Shown here in pieces: positions 1 through 10,710 of a stretch of DNA of 64,000 bases; the first letter of the stretch is position 1; each line of letters opens with the position of its first letter. The stretch is from Euphorbia lathyris (lineage: Eukaryota; Streptophyta; Magnoliopsida; Malpighiales; Euphorbiaceae). The stretch is from NCBI RefSeq assembly GCF_963576675.1, contig NC_088910.1, positions 107,970,807 to 108,034,806 of the forward strand, given 5' to 3'. Under the pieces are notes generated by a model that did no database searches, had not been told where the DNA came from, and saw only the letters and a program-made list of their open reading frames with translations. Made by a program: the position numbers and the translations under genes.

Positions 1-87
1 ATAAGTAAAATATTCGTAAGATGAGTGCATTGAAACAAAGAAATGCACTGCCATTTACTCCTTGGCTCCAACAAATCAAATGGAATT

Positions 88-474
88 CTACTCCTTACCA
101 AAATCTGCATTATAGTGTGAGCTTGACTCCAGTTTCTTTGCCTCGTTAAGCTTCCTTACAGCCTGCAACACCCCCATATCTAAATCAATACCACATTTTA
201 CAAACCCATTCACACTAATTAAGGCACCCATATCAGTTTTACCTTCATAAAATCTTCATGGATAACATAATCACGTTCTGCACGGATTGATGACATTCCG
301 GCTTCAGTGCAAATATTGCGGAGATCAGCTCCATTGAAACCCTGACATAATTGCAGCAATCTTTAAAATTAGCATCAATCACTTGATCCATTAAACAAGC
401 AAAGGACACCCTTTGACTTACCTCTGCAAGTTTCACAACAGCCTCATAGTCAATCTCCCCATTTAAGCACCTAA
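88..474 (-). pseudogene. RPT4: RPT4 (26S proteasome regulatory ATPase subunit 10B) 3' fragment
   Basis: Three minus-strand exons match the C-terminal end of RPT4, an AAA+ ATPase of the base of the 19S regulatory particle that unfolds ubiquitinated substrates. Exon at 422-463 (plus a damaged edge to 474) encodes NGEIDYEAVVKLAE. Exon 243-341 encodes 33 residues starting [15 protein letters not shown] and ending HEDFMK. Exon 88-162 encodes 24 residues starting AVRKLNEAKKLE, then a stop. Introns are bounded by GT and AG at all four splice edges. The copy is broken: the 474 side ends inside conserved sequence with an apparent one-base deletion before the GEIDY codons, and no further upstream exon (Walker A, Walker B or coiled coil) is visible to its right. 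I read it as a truncated genomic copy, probably captured by the CACTA element, not a working gene. The family identification is firm; the capture is inference. Confidence 0.85.
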
Positions 475-1472
475 CGTTATTAAATTACTCCAAATTTACA
501 CTCTCTCTGGACAGAGTTCTTTTCTCATTTTTTTATGTATCTGAATTCATTTACATAATTGAGCTCATAGAAGTGAGATTTTGTGTTTCTCTTAGATCTT
601 TTGATTTGTTCCTAAAGGAAATGAATTATTTATTGCTCATTTCTTACACAATCTCATGAAGCCTTTCAAATTCACTTCAAGGAGAGGTAACTTTGATAAC
701 CCACTTTCTTTTTTAATTCTTTCTATATTCAATCAAATATGTTTTTCTTCATTTAGACTCCCAAATGGAAGAGGATTTTGGACCTGTTTTTAGGGTATGC
801 CTCTCTTTCTATCTTTCATTTCCTATTTCTGTTTTGGAACTGAGCAATTCATGGGGATTTGTGGAATTTTGAAAAAATTCCTTGAGCTTGATTTTTAAGT
901 CTTGAATAGGTCATCGATTCACACAAGGCAATTAAAAATTAAGGTTTTCTTACTTGAATTTTGGAATGTTGTGAATAGGGGAAATTAAGTGATGGGAGAG
1001 AAATTGCAAGAAACTATCGCATAGCTCAAATCAAGGAAAGAAAGAGTTCATGAACGCGGCTAAGCAACAAAAAACATCAAGAGGTTATTTGAGAAGCTAA
1101 AATTTTCACCCACAAAGTTAACATAAATTATTATCCTAACAATAACCATAGCATTATCATGGAGAGAAAGAATCAAAGAGTAGATGGTAAGTAATATTGG
1201 GGGAAAATAACAAAACCTATTTTGTGCAAAAGAGGTGGAGACGGCGGTGGAGAAGCCACTCCTTGTTTCCGGCGCCTTGAGAAGCGGAATGACCGGCGGT
1301 GTGCGAGGTGGCGTGCAAGGTGGAGATGGCAGTGTGCAAGGTTGAGGTTGGCGGCTATGGAGTTGACTGGGTGGAGAAAATAAAACCTAGAAATAAGGGA
1401 GCAGAGAAAGCATACGATAAGGTTTTATTAATTAGATAAAATTCGTATATTTAAACATTTTATATTTCTTAT
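475..1472. other. CACTA interior, no recognised gene
   Basis: Mostly AT-rich sequence with no long ORF. A GC-rich block at about 1230-1375 stands out from its surroundings and reads like a captured 5' exon or leader on the minus strand, but I do not recognise it. Confidence 0.4.
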
Positions 1473-1754
1473 AATTAGTAAATGGTTGACAAGAAATACA
1501 ATGGTTCAGATGGTTAAGACAGTAGATAATGTTTTGATAGGTGAGAGGTTCCAACCTCTGTATTTACATTTTAGTTCATTTTATTTTTAATTAATGTTTT
1601 GGGATAAGTTTATAATCAGTGAGTAGTTGACAAGAAATACAATGACTCAGATGGTTAAGATATTAGCTAATGTTTTGATAGGATAGAGGTTCAAACCTTT
1701 GTATTTACATTTTAGGTCATTTTATTTTTAATTAAGTTCGATCCTCCATTTTTA
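1473..1754 (+). repeat. Tandem pair of about 141-bp tRNA-like (SINE-like) units
   Basis: Two diverged copies lie head to tail with an offset of 141 bp. Each contains a box-A-like stretch (TGGTTCAGATGGTTAAGA around 1502-1519; a diverged copy around 1643-1660). Each also has a box-B-like stretch (GGTTCCAACC at 1547-1556; GGTTCAAACC at 1688-1697). The box spacing suits an RNA polymerase III internal promoter of a tRNA-derived SINE. Neither unit folds into a convincing tRNA, so they are not called as tRNA genes. Confidence 0.5.
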
Positions 1755-1929
1755 CACTTTAAGTATATATTTTTCAGTTCATTTTATTTTTAATTAATTT
1801 ATATGGGATAAGTTTTTAAGTTTATATATATATATACAGGATATTTAATTTTCATCATTTTTGTAATTTTTTAGTTTTTAAGAAATATATAGAAACTAAG
1901 AAAAAAAAATATGAAGAAAAAATATTTAT

Positions 1930-2280
1930 ATTTAAATAGTAGTTCGTATTAGTTGTGTCGCACTTTAGAAATGAGCGATACAAAGATAATACACTACTTG
2001 TGTCGCTTTTATAAAAGCATGTCACAAAGATAAAAACACTCCTTGTGTCGTTTTAGTAAAAGCGTGTCACAAGCTTACTCTTGTGTCGCACTGAAAGACA
2101 GGCGATACAAGAAGTAACTCATTTGTGACGCATGCTCTTCAAGCGTGACACAAGTGATGACACATAATACTTAGTTGTGTCGCGTTTAAAGAACGCGCGA
2201 CACTAGTTTCTCTGTTGTGTCGCCTTCTCTTCAGGCGCGACATAAGAGGTGCGACACAAGTGAGCATTTCTGTACTAGTG
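1930..2280. repeat. CACTA subterminal repeat block
   Basis: TTGTGTCGC-type motifs and their inverted forms (GCGACACAA, GTGTCACAA, GCGATACAA) recur about every 20-45 bp up to the terminus at 2280. Such arrays in CACTA elements are known transposase binding sites; binding here is inferred from the family. Confidence 0.75.
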
Positions 2281-2568
2281 CCTGTTATCTAATTGCATTG
2301 ATTTGGATGTCTGAGATTTGATTTTGTCTTGATCCGGAGACTTGCTTGGGGACAAACAAGTTTTAAAGTGTGGGGAAGTTGTTAAGGCCATTTTATATAG
2401 AGTCTTAGGCATGGTTTTAGAACTATTTATGTGTAATTATCATCTGTTTGCCATAGTTTATGTGATGTTTTCTCTATTATACATTTGGTGTGCACTTAGA
2501 GGTGTTTCAGGTACAATTGAGGAAGAAATAGAGTAAAGATGGAGCAAGATGAAGTTGACAAGATACTC

Positions 2569-2743
2569 TACTTGGCGAGTAGGACCTGATACTCGGCGAG
2601 TAACATTAGCTTCTCGACGAGTTAATTTACTCGTCCAGACCAGATAGTCATCAAGCCTAGTCAATGAATTAGAGGTAAAAGTCAACTATGAAAGCTCAAA
2701 ATTGGTCATCTACTCGGCGAGTAAGCCCCTTACTCAACAAGTA
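2569..2743. promoter_or_regulatory. Array of 13-bp palindromes upstream of an LTR TATA box
   Basis: TACTCGGCGAGTA occurs exactly at 2590-2602 and 2711-2723. Variants are at 2569-2581 (TACTTGGCGAGTA), 2611-2623 (TTCTCGACGAGTT) and 2731-2743 (TACTCAACAAGTA). Neighbouring copies are 20 or 21 bp apart. Position in the U3 part of the LTR suggests a factor-binding array; function is inference. Confidence 0.55.
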
Positions 2744-2850
2744 GACTTACGAATCGTGCTCCAACTCAACTTCAGATCAAAACGAAACACTTCAATCCGA
2801 TTCAAAGATAGAGAAAAGACCTAATTAGATTAGAATAGTGATAATAACAC

Positions 2851-2858
2851 TATAAATA
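2851..2858 (+). promoter_or_regulatory. LTR TATA box
   Basis: CTATAAATAGAGG at 2850-2862 is a strong plant TATA context inside the LTR, about 110 bp after the last palindrome copy. Confidence 0.6.
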
Positions 2859-3851
2859 GAGGCTAGAACCATTTTATTAGGTATTCAACTTTAGTTATTC
2901 TTAGTTTCAGTTTTAAATTAGTTCTTAATTGTTTGTTTTATATTCAAGTAAGTTCAGATTCGTTTTGTATTCGAGCAACCAAGGTACTTTCGTCTCTTAG
3001 TTGTAAGATTTCAATATTGGTTTGTTCTTCATCTCAAGTCTATCAATTTACTTATTAAAGTTCAATTCTCTCCATCTCGTATTTTCTCTCACATTGAATC
3101 TTAAAAAGTATTTAATAAACATGGGCTCACCTTTCCTATACCTTATCGTCAATATGTGTTTTAGTTCCATTATGAACTAAACCACCCTTTGGCTGAGATT
3201 AAAGGTGAACTATGTTTAGCGAATATGATTTAAATCAAATTAACTAAAAAGATTTAGTTAGGAATTATTGTCTGTACTAAGAAACCTAATCAAGTAATTG
3301 GTATAGGTGTTGGATTATAAAACCTAATCAAGTAATCAATTCAACCAAACAACCCTAACTTTTCCTATACCCTAATCGGATAGTGCGGCTATATAGTCTA
3401 GGTCACGACTTAGCTTTAGCTTTCATTAATATTCATGCTTTCTAGTAACTTAGCGATTTTGCCTAATCAATCATCGGTCTAAGGAATTAGGAATAGAGTT
3501 GATAATCTTAGGTCGAGGTTATTTACTTCTTAAGGAAAGTTATACCGTCTTTTAGAGTTATATCTTTGTCACATCCCTACATAACTTGACCCCATAGGAG
3601 CTAGACATAGGGATCCTGATATCTTAGCCTCTCACTCATTCATAGAACTACCAAGTGTTAAATCACTGCTTTTACATTAAAAATAGATTAATTAAAACAA
3701 CAGACTTTTTAATCAATTCATTAGGATTTTAGTCGAGTAAGGAATAAGAAACTAGTCTTTGTGGGATCGATACCCGTTCTTGGGAACGTTTACTACTTTA
3801 TAACGATAGAGTTCACTTGCTCTTAGGAGTAGATACGTTTTATCGCTATCA

Positions 3852-4946
3852 ATGTCTCCCTATTTGTGGGATTACTGCTGATGGGGGTCTGGCTTTGGAG
3901 TTTATTTGGTTCGCACAGGTTGTGGGCTGATTAGTTGTTCCAAGGCAGTAGTAAACCAGACGGACTGATATGCAGCTTGGAAAACCGCGTGTCCGGCTAA
4001 AATGATATTTTTTATATGGTTAAAGGCGCATGATGATCTCCTATGTAACCACAATCGTGTCTGTCACTACTTAATGGATACTGCAACATGCCCAGGTTGT
4101 ACCGATGAGGAATCGATTTTGCATCTTCTGCATGATTGTCGTGTGTCGTGGCAATTCTAGAGTTCAGTGCTTCCCGCTCGGCTGTAGCATGAGTTCTTTA
4201 CGTCAGATCATGAGGGTCGGCTCTCGACCAATCTCAAGTATAAAAGTATCTATCGGAACATCCTATGGACCTCCTTTTTTTTCTTTTGCTGTGTTTTGGA
4301 TTTGGAAATAGCGAAATGCTCGAGTTTTTCAGAATAAACAGACAGATATTATCGTTGCTACTAGCATCGTCACTCGTTATGATGAGTTCTTTAAAGCACG
4401 TGAAACTATTGAGTTCAATTTAACTCAGACTACGAATGTAGCCCGCGATAGGGATGGTTCAAATTAAATACGGACAGGGCCTATAAAGGAAATTATGAAG
4501 GGGGTTGCTATGGGATACGTTTGGGGTTTCACATGGTAATTTCAGGGCGAATTTAGGGGTTTGCACATCGACTTTTACTAAGTTATGGGGCTTGTACTTC
4601 GGCCTACACTTAGCTTTGATAAGCAACTGTCGCCAAGTTATTGTTGAACTAGATTTCCAAGTGGTTCTAAAGTTCATGGAAAGCCTGTTAGGTCAACAAC
4701 ATCTATATCCGTGGCTTATAGGTGTTGCATTGTTGTTAGAGATTGGGACTAAAGCCTTGAGTTCGTTCGCACTTTTAAGGAAGACAACGTGAATGTTGAC
4801 TGGTTGGCAAACTTCGCAACTTGTTCTTTAGGTCACCATGAGTTTGGTGAATCCCTGAAAACCTCTAGAGACAAAAGAAAAATCGTTTCTATGTAATCAT
4901 TTATTTCGTTGGGCTTTAAGCCTTCTTTATTCAACAAAAAAAAAAT
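3852..4946 (+). pseudogene. L1-type LINE 3' end: zf-RVT and RNase H remnants, poly(A) tail
   Basis: The frame at 3977-4159 encodes a zf-RVT-like segment (AWKTACPAKMIFFIWLKAHD, then CPGCTDEESILHLLHDC), typical of the C-terminal side of plant LINE reverse transcriptases, and ends at a stop. Around 4459-4860 RNase H-like motifs appear in shifting frames: FKLNTD, then LWGLYFGLHLALISNCRQVIVE, then NVDWLANFA. A run of A at 4936-4946 is the tail. Frameshifts and stops make it inactive. Its 5' part is not in the window, because the Gypsy LTR ending at 3851 abuts it. Gypsy inserted into the LINE is the simplest reading. Confidence 0.75.
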
Positions 4947-6864
4947 TAATAAAAAATCAATGAATTAATTATAATTAATTAAATATAAAAGTATTCTTAA
5001 TTATAAATTTGACCCGGTAATACTATGGGGTAACAAATAGTAAATAATATACAACAATAATAATAATAATTATATAAAAAAAAAATTTATTAGAATCTTC
5101 TTATATGACAACGTAGGTATGGACCAAACAAAAGAGTACTTCATGACCCATACCTTGATGTAACCCTAGTTAAACACACTTCATTATCTATCACTCCGGA
5201 AAAAAAGACGGACCATGACATGATGAAAATAACCCATTCAAGTAAGGAATATATGCTTATGTAACAAGACCCAAGAGGCAAATACAACTTATAAAAATAA
5301 AAAGATCAAATGAATTTAATAATATCATCAATTAATATGCATGTTAAGTACATACGATGAGACCTTTTGTTTTTTTTTTATTTTATTTTAGAGTTTTAGG
5401 TACTTGATTTGACCCATTCCGTTTGTCTTTTTACTATTGAAAAATAGATTTTTACAAAAATAGAGAATTTCTAATTTTTGGAAAAGCAGTTTTTTCTAAA
5501 AGTAACCAGCAAACCGGAAAAGCAACCAGTAAAGAGGAACAACAAACAACAAGTAGTAAAACAAATCTAATAAATAAAATCTAAAAATAATTTTTTTATA
5601 AAGGTTAAAATATAATATTTTGAATTTGTTAGAAGAAATTGTAATGTTATATTTATATCTGAACTTATTTAGAGTAACATATTTACTCGGTAATATACTT
5701 TATGAAGATCTTGACATAGTAGGATATGTTTGATAATGTAGTTCAGTACTTAAAATTAATTAAGGGGGAAAATACGAAAATAGGTTTGTGGTTTGTCAAA
5801 TTTGCAAACTGAAAACAGACTTGTGGCTTCTCAAATTTGCAAACAGACGTTCGTGGTTTAAAAGTTTGCAAATAGATGTTTGCAATATGTTTTATTTACA
5901 AATAAAAGTATTACCAATTATATTGTTAAGTTCTAATTATAATCAATGCTTTTGTATCTTAAAAAAATATTTTTACATATCGACAAAACAGAGTTCCATA
6001 AATCGAAATTATAAATCATATGGTCGATATTTTAGGGTTTTTACTAACTTGAAACTTTATGAACTGAATATTTAAATTCATTTTACACAGTTACAATTCA
6101 ATTTTAGATTCTGTGCTTGTCAATATGTACATATAATTTAAATATAAAATAAAAATATTTTTTTATTGTGATCAGAACTTAAATTGTAATTTCAAATACT
6201 TTGTTTAAAAAAAACATACAACATACCTATATTGCAAACCTGTAAACCATATACGTCTCATTGCAAATAGGGAAAACCACATGCAATTTAGTATTTATTA
6301 ATTGTTAGCTTGTTTGGTAATTTAACTTATTGATTTTCAATTATGGAAAAAAATTACTTATTTTAATAAGTCAAAATATATAACTTAACGTTTTAATTAG
6401 TAGATTATCACCTAATATTTTTAAATCCAGTACTTATTTTTAGTATTTATCAAATAGTAATACCATTTATAATACTCAACGCTTAAAATCAGTAATTATT
6501 TTTTCAGTACTTAATTTTAGTTTTATCAAATGTCATTTAAAATTTAGGTTTTAAACACTACTAGTCTCCTGACCTACCATTTGCCTCTTGACTTATTATT
6601 TAGTATCCATCTGTTTCATAATAAATGTCTTGTAAGGTTATGACGCAAGAATTAAAAAAAATGAAATTAATTTTAACTAAAATACTTTGTTACCTTTATA
6701 TTAATTGTATTAATTTTAATATATTTTCAAAATAAAAAGGCAACTTAAGTACATTTGGTAAAGATGAATTAATAATGTGCATGGATTAAATCAAAACGTC
6801 ACATATTATGAAACAAAAAAAAAAATTCTCAAACAAAAGACCTATTGTGGAATGAAAGAACTAA
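4947..6864. other. AT-rich intergenic DNA with a MITE-like remnant
   Basis: No supported gene. The stretch 5440-5570 (AGAGAATTTCT, then CCAGCAAACC and GGAACAACAAACAAC) belongs to the same hAT-like MITE family as 20190-20372. The rest shows only AT-rich sequence and short ORFs without codon structure. Confidence 0.5.
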
Positions 6865-7108
6865 GGAGGCGTTTGGTTCACAAGGGGTAAGAAAAAATGA
6901 ATCAAGAAATGGAAACTAAAGGAAAGGAAAGGAATAAGCATTAATTCTCTATAGGGTCTGGGGTAATAGGCTTAACCTAAAGTAGGGTAAATCCATAATC
7001 TAAAATGGGTAAAGAGAATGGTTTTATTTTTTTTAAACAAACAAGAACAAAGAGAATGAAACCCTCATTCCCATTCTCATTCCTAAAGACCCCGAACCAA
7101 ACGCCCCC
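6865..7108. mobile_element. PIF/Harbinger-type (Tourist-like) MITE
   Basis: Terminal inverted repeats GGAGGCGTTTGGTTC (left) and its near-perfect inverse (right, one mismatch) bound 244 bp. TAA lies on both sides (6862-6864 and 7109-7111), the 3-bp duplication expected for PIF/Harbinger. No coding capacity. Confidence 0.7.
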
Positions 7109-7111
7109 TAA

Positions 7112-8640
7112 CATCTTTCCATTAATATTTATCCATTGACCTATAGCAAATATTAGTGGTTACCTCTAATATATTATTTGGTAACACTTTCTATTTAACT
7201 TAACAAAATTGGTAAAATTTCAAGTAATATGATCAAATTAATAACTTTTTTTAACATCTGTTAAGTAAATTAAAATTATAATAAAACTATTAATTTACCA
7301 TCTGATTTGATTAAGATTTTATCAATTTTAATAAGTTATAGGACAAAGAAACAAAAATTAGGAGAAATAAAATGTTACCAAAAAATAATTGAGAGGTAAA
7401 GATAAAAAAAATTGAATATATCAAAGCACTAAAACAGAATACCTAAAACAGAATGCAGGAAACAAAGAATGAAAGAGTATCCGAGTGGAAAACCACGGAG
7501 CTAGTGGGTATGGTACTGTCAAATATAAAAAAGGTTCACGGATTCAAAAGAGTGTCACGGACTACACTTTGGAAATTGCGAAGGACCAACAAACTTCCAA
7601 AATATTCACTGCCTTTTTCACCCTAAAATTCCCTTTGATTACTCCACTGTTTTGCGTGGCGGTTTTATTTACAACTGGCTTCTGGTTTTCTCTTGCATGA
7701 AAAACAGATTACAAAAAACAGATGGAAAAGAACAGTGTCACGGGTTCATTCTACATTCATGCTATAAAGCATCCTTAAACTCTTACTTTTTTTTTTTTGT
7801 TTTAGTGGATTACTTTCTCATTTTTTATATTAAGGTCCTCATGTTTTTTTTTTTTAATATTTAGGTATTTGATTACCAGAAATATGTATTTTGAATATAA
7901 AACTTAGTTTAATTTCCATTAAAATATTTAATAAAAGCTATTTGAAACTTAATTATTATATAATTAAATTAAGGTTTTGATTCTATTAAATCTTTAATAT
8001 AGTATCATACATAACCTCAATAATAATTTTTCTTATAATTGTTGATTTATTTTCAGTACGTAAATGCTCACTGGGTTTCAAGTATGCACAATGCAGACCA
8101 ATATTATAATGTGTAAAATCATTGTTAAAAATCAAGGTCGTCTTGACCACCTAAGCTTTGTTTAGATGTTCGAAATCTAGAATCTATCTTGATTCTCTCC
8201 GATTAGTCTGTGTAGGCGTTTTTTGATCCCTAGATAATTTTTAGCCGTCTGGATCTGCCTAGGCCGCCTAGACTGAACAACGATGAACAAAAACATTTTT
8301 TTTATTGTGAATTTATTTTTTACTTTATTATATAATTCACTTTTGTGCTATTTTAAGAATATTCATGTTGATATGTTAATGTTTGAACATTTCTAAAGAT
8401 ATATATGACAAATATATGTATTCCTCTATATTAAGTAATTTTATATTATTATTTTTAGGTAGTATAATACATATATAATTGAACTTATATAACAATTTAT
8501 TGATTGACCAATAAATAAATAAATAAATATAAATCCGATTAATCTCCGATTAATATTCAAGGATCATGTTCACCCGACTAGCACCTAGCATTTTTTACCA
8601 TCTTGGTTAAAATTTGGTCAATAAATTAGATTGTCATTTT
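7112..8640. other. Intergenic DNA, no recognised gene
   Basis: AT-rich. A more balanced stretch at 7470-7770 has two overlapping 70-residue ORFs that I do not recognise. Around 8110-8610 the edges (GTTAAAAATCAAGG, and inverted GGTAAAAAATGCTAGG) with inner CTAGG and GCCTAG motifs resemble a worn terminal-repeat element, but the match is too weak to call. Confidence 0.35.
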
Positions 8641-9010
8641 TCGAATCCTCGACCACTAAATCTAAGAAACTCTGATATCATATCAAAAAATCATTTAGAC
8701 CAAAATCTTAAGCCGATAGTTAATGTATGAGGATCGCTTTTATTATTATCTTTGACACACCCTTTCACGAGATTTCCCCCTGAGCTTAAAGTGTATACAA
8801 TATAGGATGATCTTACCATGTGTTGAAATTTATCGATCACTTGGCTTAAGAAACTCTAATACCATGTGACTTAACCATTTGAACCAAAAGTTTAAACTGA
8901 TAATTAACGTCCGAAAATAGCTTTTATTATTATCTATGACACATCCCTCACACGAATGTTTTATGTTTGAAGTGTGTATAATACAGATCCAAAAGCCTCT
9001 TAGACCAGGT
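8641..9010. repeat. Degenerate tandem duplication, period about 184 bp
   Basis: AAGAAACTCT at 8664 recurs at 8848. Both copies continue with similar phrases: an ATTTAGACCAAAA / ATTTGAACCAAAA block, then GCTTTTATTATTATCT, then GACACA. The unit begins with CTCTGATATCAT / CTCTAATACCAT, which resembles an inverted tRNA-Met primer site, so it may derive from an LTR element. Identity is uncertain. Confidence 0.5.
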
Positions 9011-9277
9011 AGTGAAGAGTAACAAATGATAAGATAAACATGTTTTATACATACTTCAAACTCAATGTGCATCCTTGTGAGAGATAATAAGACACATAAA
9101 ATAAATAATTCTTTTTTAATTGAATTAGGTGTTCACAGTGAACTAATTTGACAAACATGTTCTTGTTATGAAAACAAATTACTAGAATTTGATGTGTTGA
9201 AAAAAAAAAGTATAGGGTTCAATCTATAAAAATGAAATGATTAAGGGCCTCACAATAATTTGTTACCTACATTCATC

Positions 9278-9285
9278 TATAAAAA
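9278..9285 (+). promoter_or_regulatory. TATA box of the proline-rich protein gene
   Basis: TATAAAAA lies 75 bp upstream of the ATG at 9353. A start of transcription near 9310 would fit, which supports 9353 over any upstream initiation codon. Confidence 0.65.
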
Positions 9286-9352
9286 GGCTCAAATAAACCC
9301 ATCCAAAACCCCAACAATACTGAGTAGCAGCCTTGAGAGAAACCCTAAAATC

Positions 9353-10036
9353 ATGGGTTCTTCTAACAAGGTTTCAGCCATGCTCATCATTTCCCTCGTG
9401 ATTTTCTCCATTTCAGTGCCACCAATTTACGCTTGTGCCCCTTGCACTCAGCCACATCCACATCCTCCATCACACGGCCGTCCTCCAAACCGCCCAACTC
9501 ACCCAAAAGTTCCGCATCCCCCGTCCACCAAGCATCCACCCTCCCACGGTGGAGGAGGCCACCCAAAACACCCCCCAAAGCCCCCGGCAGTATTACCTCC
9601 CATCATCATAAATCCTCCTCCAGTAGTCCCACCTCCAGTAATTGTTAACCCTCCCCCTGTAGTAACACCATGCCCTCCAACCCCCGGCCCACCTTCTGGC
9701 GGTGGCGGTGGCGGTGGCGGTGGCGGAGGAGGTGGTGGAAATGTTCCGGGGGTTACTCCTTCTCCTCCGGCGACTTGTCCGATTGATGCACTAAAGTTAG
9801 GAGCTTGTGTGGATGTTTTGGGTGGATTAGTTCATATTGGTTTGGGAAATCCAGTTGAGAATGTTTGTTGCCCTTTGATTAAAGGGTTGCTGGAGCTTGA
9901 AGCTGCTGTTTGTTTATGCACAACCATAAGGATTAAGCTTCTTAATATAAATATATTCATACCTCTTGCTCTTCAGGCTTTAGTCACTTGTGGAAAAACT
10001 CCTCCTCCTGGCTTTATTTGTCCTCCTCTTACTTAG
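9353..10036 (+). CDS. Hybrid proline-rich protein with 8-cysteine (LTP-like) C-terminal domain
   Basis: A 227-residue secreted cell-wall protein, single exon. Residues 1-27 form a signal peptide ending IYA. Residues 28-125 are rich in Pro and His (PHPHPP, KHPPSHGG, then PPP[VI]V repeats), followed by a run of 14 Gly. Residues 142-227 form the 8CM domain of the LTP/HyPRP/DC2.15 group: Cys at 142, 152, 172-173, 187, 189, 213 and 223 give the C...C...CC...CXC...C...C pattern. In the family this domain is a disulfide-bonded, membrane- or wall-associated helical bundle, and the proline-rich arm is thought to interact with the wall. The frame is open back to 9260, but only from a non-ATG codon upstream of the TATA box, so the ATG at 9353 is chosen. 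The Gly run between the arm and the domain is unusually long. The exact biological role is unknown. Confidence 0.92.
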   Translation: MGSSNKVSAMLIISLVIFSISVPPIYACAPCTQPHPHPPSHGRPPNRPTHPKVPHPPSTKHPPSHGGGGHPKHPPKPPAVLPPIIINPPPVVPPPVIVNPPPVVTPCPPTPGPPSGGGGGGGGGGGGGGNVPGVTPSPPATCPIDALKLGACVDVLGGLVHIGLGNPVENVCCPLIKGLLELEAAVCLCTTIRIKLLNINIFIPLALQALVTCGKTPPPGFICPPLT

Positions 10037-10399
10037 GGTTTTTGTTACATGTTTAGATTAAGTTTAGATGATAACCATGTTGTTTATTGATTCCTTTTTT
10101 TGTGCTCAAGAATCGTCTCTTTCTCGGAGATTTGCTGTTTTTGTTTGGTTAAATAATGTATTGGTGCAAATTTTGTTTATCATTTCATATAATCTGCATA
10201 ATGCCCCTCTTTCTTAGAATTCAGAATATGATTTGTTGTAATTTTGTGTATTGTTGTTATTGGGATGATGAAGCTATTAATCTAATAATGGTGACAATTA
10301 GTATGGATGTAGAGATTAGGGAAGTAATAGAGAAAATCAAGGAAATTGTTTTTTTAAGTAAAAAGACAATTTATTTTCAAACCAACGAGCCGCCATAAC

Positions 10400-10710
10400 C
10401 TCCATTTTGCTCTCTAAACTAAAGTTTCAAACTCAATTAGAACCTTAAAATATTAAAATCATCAATTTAAGTTTTTAAACTAAGCAAAGATCATCGATTG
10501 AGTTTCATTCTAAGCAAAAATCATCAATTGTGTCATCCAAAATCATTCAGTTAAACTGTTTTAGACCGTTTTTCTATATCAAATAGTCATAATTTCTGAT
10601 TTTAGAATAGGATTGAGATCCAAATGATAATTTTTACTTAGTTTAAGGATTAAATTGATCATTTTAATATTTGAAAGTTGCAAAGTTTAGTTTAAGAGCG
10701 TAAAATGAGT
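10400..10710. mobile_element. Small inverted-repeat element (MULE-type MITE candidate)
   Basis: The left end (CATTTTGCTCTCTAAACTAAAG) mirrors the right end (CTTAAACTAAAC inverted), with further pairing through AATATTAAAAT and ATCAATTTAA. It is about 310 bp long and starts 360 bp after the proline-rich protein stop codon. I could not fix a target duplication. Confidence 0.45.

Larger units (their letters stand above)
1..2280. mobile_element. CACTA (En/Spm-like) DNA transposon, right part only
   Basis: The right terminus at 2271-2280 reads, on the minus strand, CACTAGTACA followed by GAAATG. This is the usual CACTA end. It is preceded by about 350 bp of short direct and inverted subterminal repeats built on TTGTGTCGC. 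The left end is outside the window. No transposase ORF is visible, so the visible part looks non-autonomous. It holds an RPT4 gene fragment (88-474), a GC-rich block at 1230-1375 that I cannot identify, AT-rich DNA and a tandem tRNA-like duplication. The next three bases (CCT, 2281-2283) would be the target duplication, but this cannot be checked without the left end. That all of 1-1900 belongs to the element is inference. Confidence 0.75.
2284..3851 (+). mobile_element. Gypsy (Athila/Tat-type) retrotransposon, 3' untranslated end plus LTR
   Basis: The stretch at 2342-2379 (GGGGACAAACAAG, then AAAGTGTGGGGAAG) matches the purine-rich segment that precedes the 3' LTR in Athila/Tat elements. The LTR begins TGTTAAGGCC at 2380 and ends CTATCA at 3851, about 1.47 kb. 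The coding part is not present: the CACTA element ends immediately upstream at 2280 and probably inserted into the 3' untranslated region of this element. The sequence after 3851 is LINE coding sequence, so the Gypsy element appears to have inserted into a LINE. Confidence 0.7.
2380..3851 (+). repeat. Gypsy LTR (TGTTAAGGCC...CTATCA)
   Basis: Starts TG and ends CA directly after a polypurine tract. The downstream part has the GTGGGATCGATACCC segment shared with the solo LTR at 25472-30688, which begins TGTTAAGCCC. The two LTRs are therefore probably from related lineages. A TATA box lies at 2851 and a palindrome array at 2569-2743. Confidence 0.65.

Noticed and set aside
88..474. A working RPT4 gene
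   Set aside because: Only the last exons are present, the 5' exon is cut and carries an apparent deletion.
1502..1697. True tRNA genes
   Set aside because: Box-like sequences are present, but no cloverleaf or anticodon stem can be drawn.
9260..9352. Longer upstream start for the proline-rich protein
   Set aside because: The extra codons begin at TTG, span the TATA box, and would put a non-hydrophobic stretch before the signal peptide.
9387..9648. Two other-frame ORFs across the proline-rich gene
   Set aside because: Composition shadows of the Pro/Gly-rich coding sequence.
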